From assembly GCA_035578905.1 (NCBI GenBank), contig JAQJVL010002171.1, forward strand, positions 1 to 64,000: DNA of 64,000 nt. The letters run 5' to 3'. Source of the DNA: Stictocephala bisonia. Lineage: Eukaryota; Arthropoda; Insecta; Hemiptera; Membracidae. Shown here piece by piece: positions 46,564 to 61,500 of the stretch. The position numbers were made by a program, and so were the translations under genes. The notes under the pieces were generated by a model that was not told where the DNA came from, did no database searches, and saw only the letters and a list, made by a program, of their open reading frames with translations. Position 1 is the stretch's first letter. Each line of letters opens with the position of its first letter.

Positions 46564-49500
46564 CTGAAAAAAAAGTATAGGCTACATTGAAACATGCATT
46601 GTTACTGTATTATTTTATTGCTGTCAATGCCATATCCAAATTAAAAAAAGGAATTCCTTACATTCATGTAACTTTTTGTTGTAATCCACATTAAAAACAT
46701 GGTAATATAACACTTTTTTTGTTCTCAATGTTTAATAATGTGTGTACAAGATTTATACATTTTTGACCTTATACACGCAACTCAAGATTTTTATCTGTAT
46801 ATTGCTTAGAATAGTGTAAATTTAGCATATTTAAAAGCTTTACACAATTCTGTTGTGTCAAGACAAAAAATGAGAAAGAAGGTTTAACATTTTTCTCATT
46901 TTCTGTCTGTATGCCATTAATGCTTTCTATGGTTGCTTTTCATGGGAAAATGATAATACGACTTATATGAAACTTTACAGAGCAAATAATTTATCAATCA
47001 GATAACTTAGGCTAAGAAAAACTGCTTCATTCATTTACAATAATTTGTACCAATAATGCTTTTAATGGTTTTCTCCAAAAAATAAAAACATGTTGGATGA
47101 ATTATATACTTATCAGCAAACATGTTTTAGTTCTAAACAATATTTAGTCATTTGAATGAATTTATTTTGGATATAATAAATTCAGTTATAAATAGCATCT
47201 TAACGGTAAATATAAGAATTTATATTTTTTAAATATAAGAAATTATATAATTTTCTTCATCACAAGCTGAAGAAAATTTAAGCATTTGTACCTATAGATA
47301 TTTGCCTTGCCATATTTGGTCACTGCCTCATGGAATTTTCATGTTATTCTTACAGACAAAAATGCTAGTTATGGCTGGTTGTTTCTTACATCATTTTTAT
47401 AAATATAAAAAGAATGATCTACCACAACTGTATACTCACTGTCCATTTTCTATAGCGTTGATGTTAAGAATTTCTGGATTCTTGAAGTTGAAAACTACGA
47501 TGGTGACAAACTCAATTATGTTTGGCATTTCAAGAATAAGGTCCCCTTTATCAGTCTTTTGATGCTCCACACTGAGCCTGAGCAGAATGAACCGGTCAGA
47601 TTCTGAGGTGATTTCCATTTTTGTGACTGCTTCCATCGGTAACTTGTGCTTTGTCTTGAAGTGTTTTCCATCTTCTATGACCAGGAACAATGTGTGTGAT
47701 GTCAGAAGCAGGATGCGGTCTCGCTTCTTGTAACCGTGTCGGTCAAATTTGTGCACAGGGCTTGAGTACTAAACACAATGAATAGTATTAGTTTTGGCTT
47801 ACTGAAATATCACATTTATTGACTCATAATTTTTATTTATTTTTTGAATGGGATTAATAGTGAAGTTATGACTATAAGTAAGAGACAATCCAAGTAACCA
47901 ATTGAGGCAAGTCACTTTAAAATCGACAGATTCTTCAAACATGTAAATCAGTGCATTTGTTTGTCAGTGGTGATAAGGATATATCAAGGAAGATGCATAT
48001 GCTCTTGTTAAGGCTTATAGATTTTATCACTTTATGTGCCGAGATCTAGAAAGTCCCTAATCCTAGATCTATAAGTTCCAGGAATATACCTGACTTAAAT
48101 AGAAATTTACATTGTGAATGTATATAAAAGCGTGCATGACAATGTAAATGAGTTATATGCCTTAAATTTATGAATCCAGGGTAAATTCTAACCCAAAAGT
48201 TTAATTCAACAACCATGAAACATTTTGAACGATTTTCTGTAGTAGTTACGGCTAAAATATAACTCTTCAGTACTGTTTATTTTAACAATTAATGAAGATT
48301 ATAAGAATCAACTATCCTTAACATTGAAACTATTAAAGGAAGGAATCATACCATCACCACCTTATGTGAATAAGTGGGTGGGAGGGTCATCACTACCGTA
48401 CATGAATGTGTGAGTAGAATGGTAATTACCACACCTATATTCTCTCCATTATTACATTTCATGGGAAAAAGTTTGGAATTGTCCTGGGAGGGGGGAGTTA
48501 TATCAGTTATGTAGCATTTATGCCCCCTCCAGAAAAAGTCAAAATTTTGTTTATTTATTGAAATTAGAATCTGTTTTTTGTGGAAGATTTAAGTGACAAA
48601 AGTTTGCTTTAAAACTAAACTTTGTAATTCAAAGCTTACAAGATTTTACTTATGTTGTTTTGTCAAATACGTCATTCTAATATTTATTTAAGACTTACAT
48701 TAGAACTATTACAATAACTTTTTCTTTAAATTGTATACTTTTAACTTGACAGTTAATATATTAATGTTGATTGGTTGTATTACCAACAGGACCTCTCCAA
48801 GGGGCATGTTTCTCTGGAAGTGGGCCCTCATATGCCTCTGGGTATCTGTCATAAGCCGATCGTAGACAAACCACAGCCCAACCGTCCCAGAGTAGCTCTT
48901 CTTTTTGCCTGCAATACAACTTGTTCTCATCTTTCTATTTTACAAATTTAGGTGTTAACAATTTTATGTACAACATACATATTTTTATTAAATATGTATA
49001 TTTTTATAATCAAATTATATGTTTTTAAAGTAGGATAGTTGTCAGAGTAGATTTTTATTTATACTAATAAGAATAATGTATGTGAAGGATTGATGATTGA
49101 ACTCTAGATAAAGGTGTGTTTTATTGAAATAATTTGTTGTTATTTTTAATTACCCGATTTATCATCAGAAGTACCTTCTTTGTAATATCATTTAATGTAG
49201 AATTGAATCTGTAATTTTATGATGCACATTTTTCATGTAGGATATTAATTGATTAGGTATTGCTACTTGTAATCATTATAAGGCAATGGCTCAGGTGCAG
49301 AATTAAAAATTTTACAATTAGGGGCCTATATTGCATTTCACCAATTTATTCATAGTTAATTGTTATTCTTTTATACAGTTTAACTTGGATAATTCAAATC
49401 TTAAGGGACCATTGAAAAAATTTGAATTATCCAATAATTCAAATAACACAATTTTGTTGTTTAGTTTCAATACAGTGCCTCTTCACACTGTGTTATGAAT

Positions 49501-52500
49501 GAGGTTTTATCATCAAGGTCATCTCTAGTATAAGGCCTGGCCATTCAACGCTGCAATCACCACTGCCAGCATTGTCGCAAGACCATTCAGCTTATGTTAT
49601 GTTGTAAAGACTGTAGTTGTTGAGGTTATAACTAAAACAAACACGAATTAGTAACAGTTCACGTGTTATATAATTGCACACTCATCTACCTCAGGATAGG
49701 ACGGGTCCCTTACTTGTTTACGAGCTTCGAAATCACGTAGATTCGAAACAATGCAAACAATTTTATCCTTGTTTTTAGACTCCTTATGGAGGCCATAATT
49801 ACCTCTTATGAGAACAACTGCCATTTGAAGGCATAAAGGTACGCTCAAAGCCGGAGATAGTCTCACGAACTAGAGGACCGTCGAAGGAGGACCAGAAGGC
49901 TGAATGGAAGTGACCTGACTGAATGGAAGTGACCTGACTCAATGGCCTACCGGGAGTCATAAAGAGAATACAGACGGGAGGTTTGTAGGTTCATTAGGAA
50001 ATCCTGGAGGGACTTTTGTATCTCTATAGAGAAGACCTCAGCGATGTATCGGCTTCACAAAGTGCTGGCCAAGGACCCTGGGGGACGACTGAGACCCCTC
50101 ATTAAAGATGATGGGGAGTGGACCAGATCTGAAAAAGAGACTTTGCAACTCCTCTTTGAGACTCACTTTCCGGGCTCCGCCGAGGAACTGGTGGCTGCCC
50201 CCATTGAAGTGGGGGGGCGAAGCACCGGGGCCTCGTATGCGGACTGGATTGAGGCAAGATGGATTGTCACAGAACAAAAGATCAAGTCGGCAGTTGAGGG
50301 CTTTGCTCCTTTCAAGAGTGCAGGGCCAGATGGCATCCTGCCTGTGCTCCTGCAGAAGTCTTGGGAATGCTCCTGCCCCACCTGACCCTAATATTTAGGG
50401 CCTCCCTGGCCTTGGGTCACATTCCAAGGCTGTGGAGGACCACAAAAGTGGTTTATATTCCAAACCTGGAAGGGGCACACATTCCAGGCCTAAAGATTTT
50501 AAATCGATCAGCCTCATGTCTTTTATATTAAAGACATTGGAGAGGTTGGTTGACAGGCCCATGAGGGACGGAGTATTGAGAGATAACCTGCTCCATAGGA
50601 ATCAACATGCATACATGGCAGGGAGATATGCTGAGCCCTCCATAGACTCGTCACGCGAGTTGAGGACACGATTCGGCAGAAGAAGCTAGCCATGGGTGTT
50701 TTCACGGACACAGAGGGGACGTTCAACAATGTCTCCCTGCAGTCTATGATCACTGCTGTCACTAGGACGGGCGTCAGTGGTACCATCACCAGATGGATCG
50801 AGGCCTACCTACATAGCAGAACGGTTAAGGCAATTCTGAACGACACGACGGTCAGGTTGTAGTAGGAAGCGGATGCCCCAAGGGAGTGTCCTTTTCCCTC
50901 TCCTGTGGTTCCTAGTGGTTGACAAACTACTAAGGGTGTTAAACGGGATGGGGGTATATGCTCAGGCATACGTGTGCATACTGGGCATTGGCAAGTTTAC
51001 CTGCACAGTGTCAGATTTTGTACAGTCTGCCCTGAGATTCTTAGAAAGGTGGTGTAGAGACAAGGGGCTCTCTGTTAATCCTAACAAGACAGAACTTGTA
51101 CTCTTTACTAGGAGGAAGAGGCTGGATAGCCTATAGATTCCCACCATGGGAATGACTATACCCCGGTGCTAAGAGCTTCAGGGTCGATTAAGTATCTGGG
51201 AGTCACTCTGGACACTAAATTGAACTGGCTCAAGCACCTACAGAATAAAGCCAGGAAGATCAGAACGGCTTTTTGGGTGTGTCGGAGAGCCATTGGGACA
51301 ACGTGGGGTCTTAAACCTAGGATGGTGTACTTGCTATATACGAGTGTGCTTCGGCCCTCCTTATGTTATGCTGCAGTTGTCTGGGGGTCGGCCATGGCAC
51401 AAAACAGTACAAGGCTAACACTAGATAGATGTCAGAGAATGGCGTGCCTGGGAATTACAGGCACTATCAGAACAACCCCACTGGACTCCGGCCTATGGAC
51501 CTGTTTGTAAAGGGGGAGGCTTGTAAAGCAGCCCATAGAATAAGGGCCTCTGGTGGATGGCTAACCGGGACTCCACGGTGTCATACTATCTAGGGACATT
51601 GGTCTAGAGTCTGTTGCTTGCAATGGCAACAGACTCAATGACACCTAGGTACAGATTTGACAGACAGGTTATCTGTATATTGCACCTTCCTTCCAAGCAG
51701 AGATGAGTGGTTGGTTATATGTGTGTGTATGTCCCAGCTTTGGTATGTTCTTCGAGACGGAGCAGCAGATTACTTCACACACATTCAAGGATACTACTGT
51801 CAGGATTTTCAAGTCTTTAAAACCTGTACGGCACGTGTTCATTGGGTCTAGTCTAGCTAGTATTCTTACTGCTTTCTTTTGCAGGACTAGTACTCGTTGA
51901 ATGTTTCTGTTAGATGAATTTCCCCATATCACCAGCACATATCTTAAGTGGGATTCAACAAGTGAGTAATAGGCAATTTTTGCTGTCATCAGGTCACTCA
52001 GCAATTTGTTATTAACCCTCCCGTCCACCCATACACGTACAGTGTTATTGACCATCCCGCCCGCCCATACACGTACAGTGTTATAAACCCACCCACCCAC
52101 CAACACACGTACAGTGGTATTGACCCTCCCGCCCGCCCATACACGTACAGTGGTACAAGCCTGTATAGTGTATATGTCAAAGGAAGCATCTGATTTACGG
52201 ATGGCTCACTTATAGAAGGAGGTGCGGGCGCTGGGTTGTACGGGAGGGGCATACGGAAATTTCTGTCTGTACCTGTCGGAGCCCATGCTACTGTCTTCCA
52301 AGCGGAGGTGATGGCAATCATGACTGCCGCACAGGAAGAAATGCGTCTAGGGGGCTTAGGAGGAGTTTTTTTCCATCTGCTAAGATAGTCAGCCGGTGAT
52401 AAAGCTGATCATGGTGCCATGTACCATGATGGGAATGCCAAGGGATCCTTGAGAAGGTGAGACTCATATGGGTCCCTGGGCATTCTGACATTGATGGAAA

Positions 52501-55500
52501 CGAGAGGGCTGATGCTCTGGCTAGGAGAGGGGCAAATAGCCCTCTTCTGGGGCCGAGCCATCCCTTGCCAGAAGGTTAAGAGAAGAATTGATCAGTGGAC
52601 CTTTGAGGAGCACGCTGGTAGATGGAGGAACGATACTGGGCTCAGGCAGTCTAGTGCACTTATTCAAGGACCAGAGCGCAGATACAGCCGAGCTTTGTTG
52701 AGTTGTGACTAGGCCAAGGTGAGGGCTGTAACAGGAATGCTGACCGGACATAATCTCCTTCATAGACATATGAAGATTATGGGTGTAACAGAAGACTCCA
52801 CATGTAGGCTCTGTGAGGAGGATGAGGAGAGCTCCATACTCATCTTGTGTCATTGTGGAGCTCAGGTACAAGACTTTGGTATTGCTTTTCTGGAACCAGA
52901 GGATATCAGACAGGCTACATTCGGGGAAACCCTGTCCTTCATTAGAGGGACTGGTCTCTTGTGACATTGTTGCCAGGCTCGGGGTGCAAAAGGCCATCGA
53001 GTTTAGGCGCAAAGGGCCATGGAGTCTAGGCGCAGTGGGCTTGGTGACAGGACCACAACTTGGTGTATCTAATCTAATCCTTGTTTTTAAGGTAGGTTGA
53101 TAATTGTTTCGGAGTATTCCATAATCTTTCACAATTTACGATTTCTTTTTTGTACCCTTTTCGACTTCACGTATAATGGCGACTTTTTCCTGCAATGATT
53201 TTGTATTGAGTACGTCGTTTACACAACGACATGTTTTGTATACTCTGAAAAATACAATATGAAAATGTAAACACTGCAGTAATGTACAAAACACACAAAT
53301 AACGATGCAATATGTGAAGTGTGCCTTGTGTACCGAAGTCTTTTAGTTGACGTTGACGTGGCGGACTGAAGGTCACCGTACGCATGCATCAACAAATACT
53401 CGCACCAATACACTTATGCCACAATCTACGTCTTTCATCGCATACTGTAGTTCTTGGAAAAATTTATTAGTCTTGGTATCACTTCAGTTTACGCTTCTGA
53501 CATTGAGAAATTTAAGTTGTACAGTATAACAAAAAATATATTTTGTTTTAATAAACTTCGAATTGACCAAATAATATTTTGAATTAAATAAAATTTTTTT
53601 ACATTAGTGTAATACAAAGTTCAAGAGACTGCGGAAACACTTTAAATTAACGATTTTGAATAATAAACGCTCAAATTATCCGAGTTCGACTGTATATGCA
53701 GCACTTATTTGGTTGCAAACTTAAGGTTAAAGAATACTAAAAATACAACCCTAAGTAGATGACTAAGTCCTGCATATTTCAGACAGTTTGGAAGTTAAAA
53801 TAATTTTGGCTTATTGGTATTTTCTATTCATCCATTCTGAATTCTGCAAAATATTTAATTTCAAGATTGTTGTTAGTGCTGTAACGTTCTTACTTTACAA
53901 TTTTATTGTGAGATTATTTTATTGAACAAAATACCAAACTTTGTCTCAGATAGTAACTAAACAAATTGTCTTTTGAATAAAAAGATAATCTTTTTCTATG
54001 GCATTTAGTCAATTATAATGAAATGTATATAAAAAAAGATTTAAATTGTTTTCATTGCCTTTATTATAACTGTTTTAAAACTAGTTGTTGTTTGATAATG
54101 TGATGTATACAATTTACTAAGTGAGTGACTGAAATTCTGTTGGAAACAATACAGAATTGTACTCAATAATAACAAAGAAGTTTTATATTCTTTTCTTAGC
54201 ATAAATACGATTTATTAAAAATTACTTCCATCAGTTTAAATTCTTGCTTTTTTACTTATTTTATATAAAAATAAAAAAATACTACTTTTCAAAATAAATT
54301 TCAGTGAGTGCAAAATAAATATACTTAATGTATGTTCTTTAGCATTAAAATACACATGTGTTTAAATTATAATGTATTATTACTGAATGTATTAACATTT
54401 AAAATGTGACTTTGGTGAACTTTCCCATATTCTAAAGAAAGTTCTTGAGTTCTAAGCATTCTAATTCTATTTGATGTAATTAAAAAATATACAGGTCTCA
54501 AAAGTAAATTGTCCAATTCCAACCGATTGCCTATAGGGTAGAGTACATAACCCTTTTAGTGTTCTGCGTATTTTATAGGGCACAGTTTTCCATCCAGAGA
54601 ACAAATTATTTAATCGTTTGAAAATGTCTTCTCCTTTGGCTGAGGTCCCTTTATCAATCTTAGAAAATGTATTATTTTAGTACAGATTGTGTATTTAAAG
54701 ATTAGTTTACAAAACATCAGATGCTCAAATACTTGAGACTGAAATATTCTGCATACAAAAATCATAAATTGCACATCAAGAGTGGATGGCAGGACAAGGG
54801 CTATACTGGATCACTAGTATGAGCCATTCAATGGTATTATAACGCACTAAAAAATACTCCTCGAAACAGTGCCTTGATAATAAAGCAATATTTTGAGCAT
54901 CTTTTTACCAGTTTTTGTGAGATGTTCCAGACATTAAATTTGTCAATAGAGTAGTTGGTTAAAGCCAAGCTTGATAATCTAAAGGTTCTCAATTTGATCT
55001 CAATTAAAGTCATAACAAAGCTAAAGAGGGATCAGCTGATAACCACTGACTGTTAATTTGTAATTGGCCAATTAATTAGTGACATTTGCTCTAAGGAATA
55101 ATTGGCCTTAGTTTGTAAAAATGACTAGATTTGCTCAACACACTCATTCAACGTCTATATTAGCCAATATCTTCACAGTCGGCATCTTAGGAATGAATAA
55201 AATTATTCTTTTGCTTTTTATCTTTACTTTTTTCTGTATAACTAGAGTTCTGTTTGTCATTGGCCAATTAATTAATGACACTTGCTCTAAGTAATAGTTG
55301 GCCTTAGTTTGTAACAATGGCTGGATTCGATCATCAACATTCATTACACTCATTCAACATCTATATTAGCCCATATCTTCACAATAGGCATCTTAGGAAT
55401 GAATAAAATTATTCTTTTGCTTTTTATCTGCTTTTTCCTGTATAACTAGAGTTCTATGAAGGTTAAATAGAAGGAGCACCAAACCAGCTACCCCACAGAG

Positions 55501-58500
55501 TAGGTAACTCTCGAATATGCATGGTATACAATTCTTGTAACTTCTGGAGTATTAGTTGTCTTAGTTCTCTTCAACGATATTATAGAACAATTATTTTCAT
55601 ATTTAGCTACTTTTAAATTTGATTGCATTTCAATAACTAGTATTACATCATGGTTCCCTAGTTTTGTCATTGTTCATTCATTTAAGACACTTATTCAACC
55701 CTTTTCATATAATAGGTAAATTTCAATAAATCTCTTCACATCTCATGGGCTATTGGCATACCTCCCTCAGGTTGGTATCACTACGTTAAAGAAATGAATT
55801 GGTGTAAACCACATCAAAATAGTCTGATAACTTTTTAGGCGGTGTTGACATATCGTTTCTGAGAACCAACCAACAACATGTATCATCTATGACAAGTTTG
55901 CGTATGTTCAATATTGTCAATTTAATTGGCATTTCGTTTACAAAACAACTGTATGATCATATTAAAAGACCTCTTGAATTTAGTGTTAAATTAACTATGG
56001 TATGTGTAAATCCTGTAATTTTTATAGCATTATAATAATATAAATATTTTATATTATGTAGAAAGTACTATTAAATAATGTTTATTAAGTGAAATAGCTG
56101 CTTTTATCCGTAATTATAACACTAAATATACATAACCAAAACATGTGCATTGCAACACAAACATGGTAACTATTTAGAAAATACGTCAGATATCATGACG
56201 AGGCTGCGCAGTAGATTGTAACCTCATATGGGCGAAATCAGCTGGTTTGTTTATTCTATTAAATACTGGTAACTAAATCCACCAATTACATAGAAGCATT
56301 CAGCTGAATAGTTAAGCACATTATTTACGACTTGTCAGCTAGAATTACAACTATGGGAATTAGAACAGTATTTTTGTGTTTATTTTTGCAATTTCGCCAA
56401 TGTGACGTCATTGGAAATGTGTGTGATACCTACCATCTTCTTTTCTATGTACCGTGGTTTATAATAACAAATGATAGTGTTTGGTTACTGCAACAGATGT
56501 TTAGACAAATCATCAATATTTTTAATGAATTTATTTTTGACAACACTGCCGAGCGAGAAGTGAGGAGGGGGGCTTCACATGCCACATCTATCATCAGACT
56601 ATTTTGGTGCTGTTTACTATAGCTTGAAATGCAGTTGCTTTTTCAATGGCAAGTTTTTGAATTTTCTACATCCATCAAATTTAACTAATCACCATTTCAT
56701 GATGAATATTAAAATGAGGAGACACAAGACAAATTTGGAGAATGCAGCTCTAAAACATCATAAGATGAACTATGTCTGGAGGAACGAAAAAATCTTGAGC
56801 GGGAATTTGAAGATAGGCTTATTAATAGTTTTTGATTAATCTCACTTAGCTTGTAAAGGGATAAGTATTTAGTTAAAAAAAAAATTATAAAGGTTTGAAT
56901 ATTTATTGTTAAATGAATTATCTGTCTCATTACCTTTAAATAATGATTCAGCTAGTACTTTGAGTTCAAGCTGGTGCTTCAGTTCAGGAGTAAGGGAGAG
57001 ACGATACTTCCGCGAGAGCCAGGCTCTATGCATCCTATGGAGCTCATGTGAAGCCTGCAACAATAGAGGTTAATTAATATAATGGACTAATTTAGTAACA
57101 TATAAAAACATCTGGAATAACACTAATATATAAAATAATAGGTCGGCAGTGGTGGCGCAGTGCTGTAACCCAGTTACTTGGGAGCAAAGTGTTAAGGAGA
57201 TTGTAAGCGATAAGTTCTATGCTCATTCCTCTTAATACTGAAATGGTGTCCGCTCAATAATAGCCATTGACACGATACTACTAGAGAAGTCTGGGATGTC
57301 CATGTTGGATGGTAGTCAAGGTTCAGATGTTGTGTAGGGAAGAGAACTGAGTGTCAGGCTTGTCAGTTAGCTAAAAGTTAGACCAACACCATGTGGTTCG
57401 GATTCTACGTAAAGCTGTAGATCCCTCAGTTGCTTTGGCTATTGGGCTGTAATAGCTCTTTCTGAGGAACAGTTGACCTTAGTAACAATAACTACACTCG
57501 TCACGTTTGTTCACCCCTTGACGGGCGTCTTACTAATAAAAAAATGAATATTTAAAAAATTAACATGACTGATTTGAAAAATAAATTTATATTTTTTCTA
57601 ATAGGTATCTATCTTGGAAATACAGTAGTCCCTCTATAATCCAGCCCTGCGCGAGTCTCCCCCCCCCCCAGTAGTCCGACCAGTAGGCAAAGACAGTCTG
57701 GGAATTCCTGTGTGTCATCATTCATGTCAATGTGTGTTGATATGTGAGAGACAGAGGGGAATAGCTGGCACAGGAAGTAAAAGTAAACAATGTTATTGTC
57801 AGCTGATTAGTTGGGAGACCACAACTGTTGTAAATAACATTTTTTGTACAAACCTTGGGTAAAGGTAGTCTGTGTGGGGATGGGACAAGGTAAGGACCAG
57901 TTTATTTATCAATGGGCTGGATTCTACTGTATTGTATTTTGAAACATCACTTCACTCAGTTGTCAGTTCAGTTTATTGCTACTCTGCATGCATTGAGTAC
58001 ACTACTGTTGTAAGCTTTTTAACTTGTTTTTCATGCATATGTTACAGTGTTATAACACCATTTCAACTGCTGTACCGTACTTTTCTTACTTCAAAACTAT
58101 TGTACATCTTTGTTGTAAAAATTGACTTTTTTTAGTTAAAATATACATTCTATTATAAAATTTAAGAACGTTATTCAATTTAACTCCAGTAATCCAGCTT
58201 TTTCACAAATCCAACACATATCTGGTCTGAATTGTGTCAGATTAAAGAGGGACTATATCAGATTTATAAAAATTTAAATAAGAGTTATTTTTAAAATGAA
58301 CAGTTTTTATTTTAATGAAGAATTTGTACAAATTTTAAATTGTTATATAGCATAACCTTGATAGTACAACACTCAATACTTCGACAGTCTTTATAGTGTG
58401 ACACCTGTAATGGTGACACGGTGTTAAAAAACATTTGTCCATGGCAGGTTGTATGCAAGTCAGCCCAGTGCAGATCAATGAAATAAAACCGTCAAAGTGA

Positions 58501-61500
58501 ATAACAGATAAAATTACGAATATTTGTACAGTTAGTATTGTACCTTCTAACTACTCTTCTGTCCATCTATATATATATAAAATCCAATGTATGTTTGTTT
58601 GTCTATCCTTTATGCGCTACCAAACCGTCCAGCCGATCGCCATGAAACTTGGGGAAGTTGTTCTATATACCCCAGGGAAGGTTTCTGTCCTATTCCCGTT
58701 TCTTTAATCCCTCAGGGCTCCATCCCTTGGACTTCTAAAGTTTCGATGTTAATCAAATAGCAGGATGCATGATGGTATAATAAGTCAAATATAAGAAGAA
58801 TATCAGCTGTGGGTTTTAAATATGTCAAAATTATACTGTTTATATTTTTATCTTTTGATTTCTTGTGAAGCTATATTAATTGATTGATTTATTTGATTAA
58901 CAGCTGTTAAATAAAAACAAATATAATAAAATTGTGGTAGGCAAAACTTTCAAAATTAAAAATAATTGAGTACAGTAGTAAACTACACAAAACATCAGCT
59001 GTTGTAAATTGGATACTATGTAAACTGAAAGGTTGCTGTACATTTCAATTATACAATCAAAACTCAATATTATGACCGGCGAAGCAGGCGGGTACAGCTA
59101 GTACTTAATAATTACAATTATAACTATATACCAATTCAGTAGGACATACATTGTTACAGAAACATAAAGCTTGTGTTTACTTTTGTTAAACTGTTAACTA
59201 TGCATAAAGAAATTAAACTACAACTTCTTTATAAAAATAATTTTTATCGTTTTATGTTTACCATACATTACTTATAGTTCGACATTTTGATACTTCGACA
59301 CCCCTATGGACCATAAAGTGTCGAACTATCAAGATTTTACTGTAAATAAGTGATAATTAATAAAAGGATTAAGATGCCACTTACATCTCTACATACAACA
59401 GGAGATACGGGCCAAGTTCGAACCAGAAGGCTTTGAGGCAGTGAGTGAGCAAGTCTCAGAAGGTACTGCTTACGTGCGATCTGGATGAACCTGTGGTTCA
59501 GTTCTGTCTGTGGGCCGCTACGAGTGATGAATCCCTTGATAAAACTAAACAAAATTTATTGGTTAAATGTCTATATTTTTATATAAAACTAATATGTAGA
59601 GTAGCAGAGAAACCTACGTAGAACTAATATGTACAGTGGCAGAGATACATTTGACAAACAAGATGAGAATTATATCTCAATAAATAAAGCAACATCAAAA
59701 AAAGGTGCTGTAATAAATTTATAGAAAACTATAAGGTTGAAAAATTTTATTTTATTTAACAAATACTACTGAGGTTTTGTAGTATAGAAATAATATAACA
59801 AAATACTTTACTTAGGATTCTGTCTTTTGGCTTTAAGTGTTTTTGTTGTTTGAGATTTTTATCATCTACCGAATTAAACTGGTCTTATACCGTAAAACTT
59901 AAAATATTTGCCTACCAAAAGAACTTTTTTAGCAAACAAATCCTGGACACCCTTTTTAAAAATGTGAATGTGTATATTTAATAGTAACACTATAAGTACA
60001 TTTAAGCTGTTAAAACTCATAACTCCACTAATATCATGTTGGATTATTTTTCTTGCTATAAAAATGTTCATCTAGAAACAGTTTAATGTTTCTAATTTAA
60101 ATAAGAAATACACATTTTAAAAATATTTTTAGGTTAGGTTAAAGGGCACTAGGCCAGGAATTAGTATATTAGAGAGATAGGACATCAGCAAACTTACCTT
60201 AAAAGACAAGTTCACTAACATCAGAGTAGTAATCACAAACACAAAATACACAAAATCTCACAAATTTTCAACACCACAGGCATTTTCTTCAGGTGAGTAG
60301 AGGGAGAGAGAGAGAGAGACACTGAAATGACTTCCACTATTGCTGGGTAGGTGGCTGTGGTGGGGGGTGTACATCCATAGAGCAACACTCAGGTGTAGAT
60401 GCAGTATTTCAGTTAGTATATATATAAAAATATATATGAAGTTTGCTGATGGGGAAGGGGTTGAAGGGAAGTGGTCTATTTTATGTTCAGATTAGGTGGG
60501 TCACGGGATTTTGTTATCCATTGGTGTGCTAATTCCATCCTTCGGAGTTGGGAACTATTGGCATGGGAAGGAAGGGATCTGATTACCTTAGTGGTGTGAC
60601 ACTGATCAAAATTTTGATTATGGAGAAGAGTATGGGCAGAGACAGGTTTTTCAGGATTTTGGACTTTGCAATCATGTCTATGGCCATTCATGCGTTTACG
60701 AAGGGTTTCACTGGTAAGGCCAATATATTGGGCAGGACAGTGCTGGCACTGGAGTTGATAAATTAGATTGGTGGAATCACAGGAGTGGTTTCCAGGTATC
60801 TTGTAGGTTAAGGAGGTAGTGGAGCTGGTAAAAGATGTGGCTGGGAGATGAATAGGGCAGGTTTTGCAAGATTTCTTGTTACAAGGATTGGAACCGGGTG
60901 GTTGCTGGTCTTTAGGACAGGTCAGGATGTTGGGATCAGGTAACTTAGGATGGACCAGGATTTGGTGGAGGTTTTTGTTTTGTCTGAAAGTTACAGTAGG
61001 AGGTTTTTCAAGGAGATCTTTGGTGTGGGGGGAAGCTTTTAAGATGTTGAAGCCATCTTTCAGGATTTGGTTGAGTTTTTGTAGGCCATGGTGGTAATTA
61101 GTGAACAAAAACTACCAAAACCAAAACCTACAAAAACTCAACCAAATCCTGACAGATGGCTTCAACATCTTAAAAGCTTCCCCCCACACCAAAGATCTCA
61201 TTGAAAAACCTCCTACTGTAACTTTCAGACAAAACAAAAACCTCCGCCAAATCCTGGTCCATCCTAAGTTACCTGATCCCAACATCCTGACCTGTCCTAA
61301 AGACCAGCAACCACCCGGTTCCAATCCTTGTAACAAGAAATCTTGCTAAACCTGCCCTATTCATCTCCCAGCCACATCTTTTACCAGCTCCACTACCTCC
61401 TTAACCTACAAGATACCTGGAAACCACTCCTGTGATTCCACCAATCTAATTTATCAACTCCAGTGCCAGCACTGTCCTGCCCAATATATTGGCCTTACCA

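Larger units (their letters stand above)
49778..53076 (+). pseudogene. LINE with RNase H domain inserted in the Tigger-like element
   Basis: A 13-bp target duplication ATCCTTGTTTTTA (49765-49777, 53077-53089) bounds a 3.3-kb LINE. Blocks in order: AVEGFAPFKSAGPDGILPVL, FKSISLMSFILKTLERLVD, MPQGSVLFPLLWFLVVDKLL, KGLSVNPNKTELVLFTRR, IKYLGVTLDTKLNW, an RNase H domain from about 52195 (TDGSLIEGGAGAGLYG, AEVMAI, then LIWVPGHSDIDGNERADALA) and a C-terminal CRLCEEDEES zinc motif. Many frame shifts. The Y-A-D-D site is degraded. The RNase H domain suggests a relative of the I/Loa/jockey group. Confidence 0.85.
49376..53692 (-). mobile_element. pogo/Tigger-like element split by a LINE
   Basis: TA-flanked inverted ends: CAGTTTAACTTGGATAATTC on the left and CAGTCGAACTCGGATAATTT read inwards from the right. 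The minus-strand interior near 53090-53215 encodes LQEKVAIIREVEKGTKKKS and PKQLSTYLKNKD, the helix-turn-helix start of Tigger transposases, which continues at 49777 as KDKIVCIVSNLRDFEARK and PSYPEVDE. The catalytic DDE part is missing, so the copy is internally deleted and non-functional. Confidence 0.8.

Noticed and set aside
52521..53132. Minus-strand frame of 203 codons
   Set aside because: Lies opposite the LINE RNase H and C-terminal region and joins to the Tigger remnant across the insertion edge; the composition looks like an antisense shadow.
60548..61097. Plus-strand frames across the left Penelope arm
   Set aside because: Antisense of the GIY-YIG domain; the same frames recur inverted in the right arm.
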